Assembly (NCBI GenBank): GCA_910583815.1
Contig: CAJTZB010000116.1
Location: forward strand, 1-8,113
Reading direction: 5' to 3'
Length of the DNA: 8,113 bases
Origin: an uncultured Lachnospiraceae bacterium
GTDB lineage: Bacteria; Bacillota; Clostridia; Lachnospirales; Lachnospiraceae
Below are positions 5,476 through 8,113 of this stretch, piece by piece. How positions within the stretch are numbered: position 1 is the stretch's first letter; every line of letters begins with the position of its first letter. The notes below the pieces were generated by a model. It saw only the letters and a program-made list of their open reading frames with translations, ran no database searches and was not told the origin of the DNA. A program made the position numbers and the translations under genes.

Positions 5476-6183
5476 TTATGTCTGAGATGGGTCAGGTTGT
5501 TCCGCATCAGAAGTAAACAGCGTCTTTAGTAATTCCAGAGTTTCCTTTTGTTCGTCGTTTAAAAGAGAGGTAAGAGAATCTATATAAGAGGAAGAAAAAG
5601 AAGAGTCATTGCTTTCGGTAGTTCCTGGCTCTGGTTTGTCGGAGGTATTTTCTGCTGTATGTTCAGCAGTTTCTTCAGGAGCAGTCTGACTGGTACTTTG
5701 ACTTGTATTGTTTTCGGTAAATGGAGCAGAGAATAAATCAGGATTTAATAAAGAAAGTGAAGAAAGCAAATCTCCACCGCCTCCCCCAAACATGCTTTCC
5801 AGTCCGCCGCCCTGCATCAGTCCGCTCAAAAGGTCACCATAGGTCTCATAAAAACGTTTGGCACGTATCAGGTTTAAAAACAGACCAATGATTTCCTTTT
5901 CATCTCCGGTGCAGACATTAGAGAGGCTTTGCAGCAATCCTTCAACATCCAAAATAAAGGTATTTAAAAAGCCAAAGATACCAGGTTCCGGTTTTGGAAG
6001 AGAGTCTTCGGGCGATATTCCTGCTTTTAGATGAAATTCCTGATAGAGCTTTAATGTTTCTGAAAACTCCAGAAATTTCATTGCAAGTTCTACCGGATGG
6101 CGGAAAGCAGGCTGCAGAAATGGGAGCGCTGTCGAAAGAAGAAGCGCCGTATGGCTGCGAAAAAGAATCGGTGGCTCACTCAT
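5476..6183 (-). CDS. Uncharacterised protein with glycine-rich patch and low-complexity linker, 235 aa
   Basis: I do not recognise a family. The N-terminal ~120 residues are mixed helical with no clear signal peptide; HTALLLSTALPFLQP (11-25) is moderately hydrophobic but short and contains prolines. A glycine-rich patch, MQGGGLESMFGGGGGD, spans 123-138. Residues ~156-198 are low complexity, rich in S, T, E and N (NTSQSTSQTAPEETAEHTAE), as expected of a disordered linker. The end is a short helix, LLNDEQKETLELLKTLF (207-223), which resembles the last 16 residues of the adjacent 86-aa protein. The start has GGGAG at 6194-6198, 10 nt upstream; this ATG overlaps the TGA that ends a short open stretch upstream. 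The stop overlaps the ribosome site of the next gene. A structural or scaffold partner of that protein is inference only. Confidence 0.75.
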   Translation of the reverse strand: MSEPPILFRSHTALLLSTALPFLQPAFRHPVELAMKFLEFSETLKLYQEFHLKAGISPEDSLPKPEPGIFGFLNTFILDVEGLLQSLSNVCTGDEKEIIGLFLNLIRAKRFYETYGDLLSGLMQGGGLESMFGGGGGDLLSSLSLLNPDLFSAPFTENNTSQSTSQTAPEETAEHTAENTSDKPEPGTTESNDSSFSSSYIDSLTSLLNDEQKETLELLKTLFTSDAEQPDPSQT

Positions 6184-6361
6184 TTCGATAGTACTCCCAT
6201 TAGCTTCATTGCTTTAATATATGCGAGAAAAAACAGAAAATGAACGTTTCTTTTGGAAAGAGCTATTCCGGATAAGTCAGGCGTTCTGGAGCGATGTCCT
6301 GCAATACAGTTCTTTCATCAGAGGCACAATGTCCTTGGAACCATAATAGTCCTCCGTTTGT
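6184..6361 (-). other. 178-bp gap holding a ribosome site and short open frames, no clear gene
   Basis: After the HAD stop codon there is GGAGG (6351-6355) 6 nt before an ATG (6342-6344), but that frame closes after 8 codons (MVPRTLCL). The HAD frame itself stays open for 32 codons beyond its stop (to 6263) and reads protein-like (SDERTVLQDIAPERLTYPE). A frameshifted or decayed small gene is possible, but nothing recognisable is encoded. No terminator or convincing promoter was found here, so the HAD gene and the 235-aa gene may share a transcript. Confidence 0.3.
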
Positions 6362-6982
6362 TTAAAATAAATCAATAAGCTGCTCAAAGGAATCAATTTT
6401 TGCAGTATAGCGTGCCGCAGTGCCGAACCCATAGGCAGCATAAATAAATGGGACACCGGCTTCTTCGGCAGCGATTCGGTCACCGTCTGTATCGCCGACA
6501 TAGACAGGAGAAGAGAGATGGTGCCGTTCCCTCATCAGACGGATGTTGTCTGCTTTGAGAAGTCCGCTGTGTCCGGGGCATTCAAAGTCAGTGAAATACT
6601 GTCCAAGCTGGTGTGCTTCTAAAAAGGATTCAATGTAGCCATTTTCGCAGTTGCTGATAATAAACAGCGGATAGCGTTCTGAAAGCTGCTTTAGGGTGCC
6701 TTCCACATCTCCAAGTAAAATGGCACCATGTTTGGAAAGGTAAGGACATTGCTTTACGACACATTCCTGCACAACAGAAAGCGCAGTTTCCGGTGGGACG
6801 CTTTGGAAGAGACGAAGCGCTAAATCAGACAGAGGAAGGCCATATAGCCCTCTTAATTTGTCAGCCGTTACGCTTTCGGTGATTTCAGGATGTTTTTTGG
6901 CAATCTCCTGCCAGATTTTGGCGGCAGCGGCAGTTGTATCCCACATAGTGCCATCTAAATCAAAAAAAATGCTGTCAGTCAT
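6362..6982 (-). CDS. HAD-superfamily hydrolase, subfamily IA (phosphoglycolate phosphatase-like)
   Basis: 206-aa cytoplasmic phosphatase of the haloacid dehalogenase fold, normal length for subfamily IA. All four catalytic motifs are present: motif I FFDLDGT with nucleophile D8 and acid/base D10, motif II IISNC with S110, motif III lysine K143 (GLLKAD), and motif IV VYVGDTDGD with D164 and D168 for Mg2+. Residues ~15-85 form the alpha-helical C1-type cap typical of Gph/PGP-like enzymes that act on small phosphorylated metabolites. The exact substrate cannot be read from the sequence. The frame extends upstream to 7042, but GGAGG at 6988-6992 precedes the ATG at 6982, which puts the DLDGT motif at the usual distance from the N-terminus. 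It lies 75 bp downstream of the lysR gene on the same strand, so co-transcription is possible. Confidence 0.93.
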   Translation of the reverse strand: MTDSIFFDLDGTMWDTTAAAAKIWQEIAKKHPEITESVTADKLRGLYGLPLSDLALRLFQSVPPETALSVVQECVVKQCPYLSKHGAILLGDVEGTLKQLSERYPLFIISNCENGYIESFLEAHQLGQYFTDFECPGHSGLLKADNIRLMRERHHLSSPVYVGDTDGDRIAAEEAGVPFIYAAYGFGTAARYTAKIDSFEQLIDLF

Positions 6983-6986
6983 AAGT

Positions 6987-6992
6987 TCCTCC
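6987..6992 (-). promoter_or_regulatory. Ribosome binding site fixing the HAD start at 6982
   Basis: GGAGGA on the minus strand, 4 nt before the ATG. It selects this start over the upstream in-frame ATGs at 7042 and 7036, which have no Shine-Dalgarno, and the ATG at 6994, which overlaps the site. Confidence 0.75.
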
Positions 6993-7057
6993 ATAAAAAA
7001 TTTTAATGTGATATTTTGAATCTTGAATGCTGCCATCTGCATACCGGCGCCGGCAGG

Positions 7058-7972
7058 TTAAGTTGCTTCTATTGGCGGCATTCCGTGCGCTGCAAACAAC
7101 AGGTTCAGGAAATAGCGGACAGGCTCAGTAAGCGGCAGGCTTTCATCATAGGCAGCAACCAAACGGCGTTTTGGGATGCTGTCACCTACCTTCAGAACAT
7201 AAAGGCGTTCATCCATATTTTTGACAAGGCAATAGTCCGGCACGAAAGCAATTCCAAGCCCGATGGCAGCAAGATCAATCAACAGGTCGTTGCTGCTTAA
7301 TTCAATTGCAGGTGCAAGGTCAATAGACTGGCGTATAAACTGTTCATGCAAAAATATGCTTGTAGTGGACTGTCTGCCAAGCATCAGCAAAGGAAGCCCG
7401 GAAAGGGTGCGCAGGGACAGTTCCTGATGTTCGTAAGGATAGGCGGTTCGCTCGGCAATAAAGACATCCTGAAATTCTTTGATTGGAACGATATGCATTG
7501 TATTGTTGAGCGCCGGATTTGGGGAGTTTGTAATAATAATGTCGGCCTGATTCTGTTCTAATAAGGAGGCGCAGTCCAAAGAGGTAGCATTTAGCACTCG
7601 GATATGGACATCCGGATACTGCCTGTGGAAGCGGTTAAAAAATGGAACAAGAAAGTAACGGCAGATTGTGTCGCTTGCGGCAACGCGGAGCTGGATGCCG
7701 CCGGCTTTTTTTGCATTCTGCAGCTGAGTTTCGCCTTTGTTGATTAAATTGATTGCCGGTTCAATATGCTTAAAAAGGATTTCTCCTTCTTTTGTCAGGG
7801 CGACTTTTTTTGTACTGCGGATAAACAGCGTCTGCCCCAGCCTGCGCTCTAACAGTTTGACGGACTGGCTGACTGCGGACTGGGAAATAAACAAATCGGC
7901 AGCAGCATCGGAAAAGCTTAACGAACGAGCGACATAATAAAACACTTTGTAAAGTTCGTAGTTGACATCCAA
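7058..7972 (-). CDS. LysR-type transcriptional regulator (TTG start)
   Basis: 304-aa regulator, a standard length for the LysR family. Residues 1-60 are the winged helix-turn-helix: LYKVFYYVARSLSFSDAAADLFISQSAVSQSVKLLERRLGQTLF, with recognition helix around SQSAVSQSVKLLE (30-42), then FIRSTKKVALTKEG (50-63) and the linker helix to ~90. Residues ~93-295 are the periplasmic-binding-protein-like effector domain, with RVAASDTICRYFLVPFFNRF at its start and GLGIAFVPDYCL (238-249) in the second lobe. The effector is unknown. The frame is open to an ATG at 8029, but a perfect AAGGAGGT lies 7 nt before TTG at 7970-7972, giving MDVNYELYKVF, the usual LysR beginning; the upstream residues look like untranslated leader. 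LysR proteins often control a divergent neighbour, which would lie beyond the right edge; here the HAD gene follows on the same strand. Confidence 0.93.
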   Translation of the reverse strand: MDVNYELYKVFYYVARSLSFSDAAADLFISQSAVSQSVKLLERRLGQTLFIRSTKKVALTKEGEILFKHIEPAINLINKGETQLQNAKKAGGIQLRVAASDTICRYFLVPFFNRFHRQYPDVHIRVLNATSLDCASLLEQNQADIIITNSPNPALNNTMHIVPIKEFQDVFIAERTAYPYEHQELSLRTLSGLPLLMLGRQSTTSIFLHEQFIRQSIDLAPAIELSSNDLLIDLAAIGLGIAFVPDYCLVKNMDERLYVLKVGDSIPKRRLVAAYDESLPLTEPVRYFLNLLFAAHGMPPIEAT

Positions 7973-7979
7973 AGGAAGG

Positions 7980-7987
7980 ACCTCCTT
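7980..7987 (-). promoter_or_regulatory. Ribosome binding site deciding the TTG start of the lysR-family gene
   Basis: AAGGAGGT on the minus strand, full complementarity to the 16S 3' end, 7 nt upstream of TTG (7970-7972). No comparable site precedes the ATG at 8029. Confidence 0.8.
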
Positions 7988-8036
7988 AGTTTGGGTTTGA
8001 GGGATTCTGCCATCACGTCCAAGTGACACCCTAATC

Positions 8037-8064
8037 CTTATAGGAAAGACCTTGCTACGGTAAA
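8037..8064 (-). promoter_or_regulatory. Possible promoter of the lysR-family gene
   Basis: Minus strand: TTTACC (8059-8064), 16-bp spacer, TATAAG (8037-8042). The match is moderate. The -10 lies in one arm of the inverted repeat 8037-8088, which would suit autoregulation. Confidence 0.4.
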
Positions 8065-8088
8065 GCGTGAAAGTATCTTTCCTATAAG
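8037..8088. repeat. 13-bp perfect inverted repeat upstream of the lysR-family gene
   Basis: CTTATAGGAAAGA (8037-8049) and TCTTTCCTATAAG (8076-8088), separated by 26 nt. It may be a dyad bound by the regulator, a leader hairpin, or the ends of a small non-coding element. The region lies 65 bp upstream of the TTG start. Confidence 0.6.
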
Positions 8089-8113
8089 ATAAAAATAAAT
8101 ATGCGCACTCGCA

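Noticed and set aside
6277..6501. 74-codon minus-strand frame overlapping the 3' end of the HAD gene
   Set aside because: Overlaps the catalytic motif IV region of a well-supported gene in another frame, and its putative start has no ribosome site; shadow of the HAD gene.
7044..7053. GC-only palindrome CCGGCGCCGG just after the lysR stop
   Set aside because: Ten bases, no loop and no T-tract; could be a restriction-type palindrome by chance. Not supported as a terminator.
1..8113. CRISPR array, tRNA/rRNA genes, insertion sequence, toxin-antitoxin or phage-defence module
   Set aside because: Both strands were read for repeated spacers, transposase or recombinase motifs and RNA folds; none was found.

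Overview
The window looks like a chromosomal segment of a low-to-moderate GC anaerobic Firmicute, most likely a gut-type Clostridia/Lachnospiraceae. The grounds are strong AGGAGG-type ribosome sites, sigma-A promoters close to consensus, a BltR/BmrR-like MerR regulator beside a YtrB-like ABC ATPase, a GH29 fucosidase, and the remnant of a P-loop kinase family that I recall from Lachnospiraceae. The species assignment is inference. No rRNA, tRNA, CRISPR array, transposase or intact mobile element is visible.

Left part (1-1318): a divergent regulator/transporter pair. The 5' part of an ABC-type ATPase gene runs leftward off the window, and a merR-family gene runs rightward. They share a 110-bp intergenic region. 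The leftward promoter there has the hallmark MerR layout, TTGACC and TATAAT separated by 19 bp, with a perfect 10-bp dyad filling the spacer. The merR promoter faces the other way and places the same dyad just downstream of its start site. The simplest model is that the regulator binds one operator, activates the transporter on ligand binding and represses itself. merR ends at a strong hairpin terminator.

Middle part (1308-5180), all on the minus strand: a membrane protein resembling a GT-C-type glycosyltransferase (promoter at 5113-5141), then a cytoplasmic GH29 alpha-L-fucosidase with its own promoter (3228-3256), then the broken remnant of a P-loop kinase-like gene, then a 48-aa hydrophilic small ORF whose stop codon lies inside the merR terminator hairpin.

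Right part (5140-8113), also on the minus strand: a LysR-type regulator (TTG start), a HAD-family phosphatase, and two uncharacterised genes (235 and 86 aa) that look translationally coupled and end with similar short helical motifs. A strong 16-bp-stem hairpin follows them and overlaps the -35 box of the next promoter. A 13-bp inverted repeat lies upstream of the lysR gene at the right edge.

Most of the window is ordinary housekeeping or accessory content. The parts most worth a second look are the MerR divergon, the two-gene uncharacterised unit, the small ORF overlapping a terminator, and the decayed kinase gene. I see no clear evidence of a new multi-gene system.
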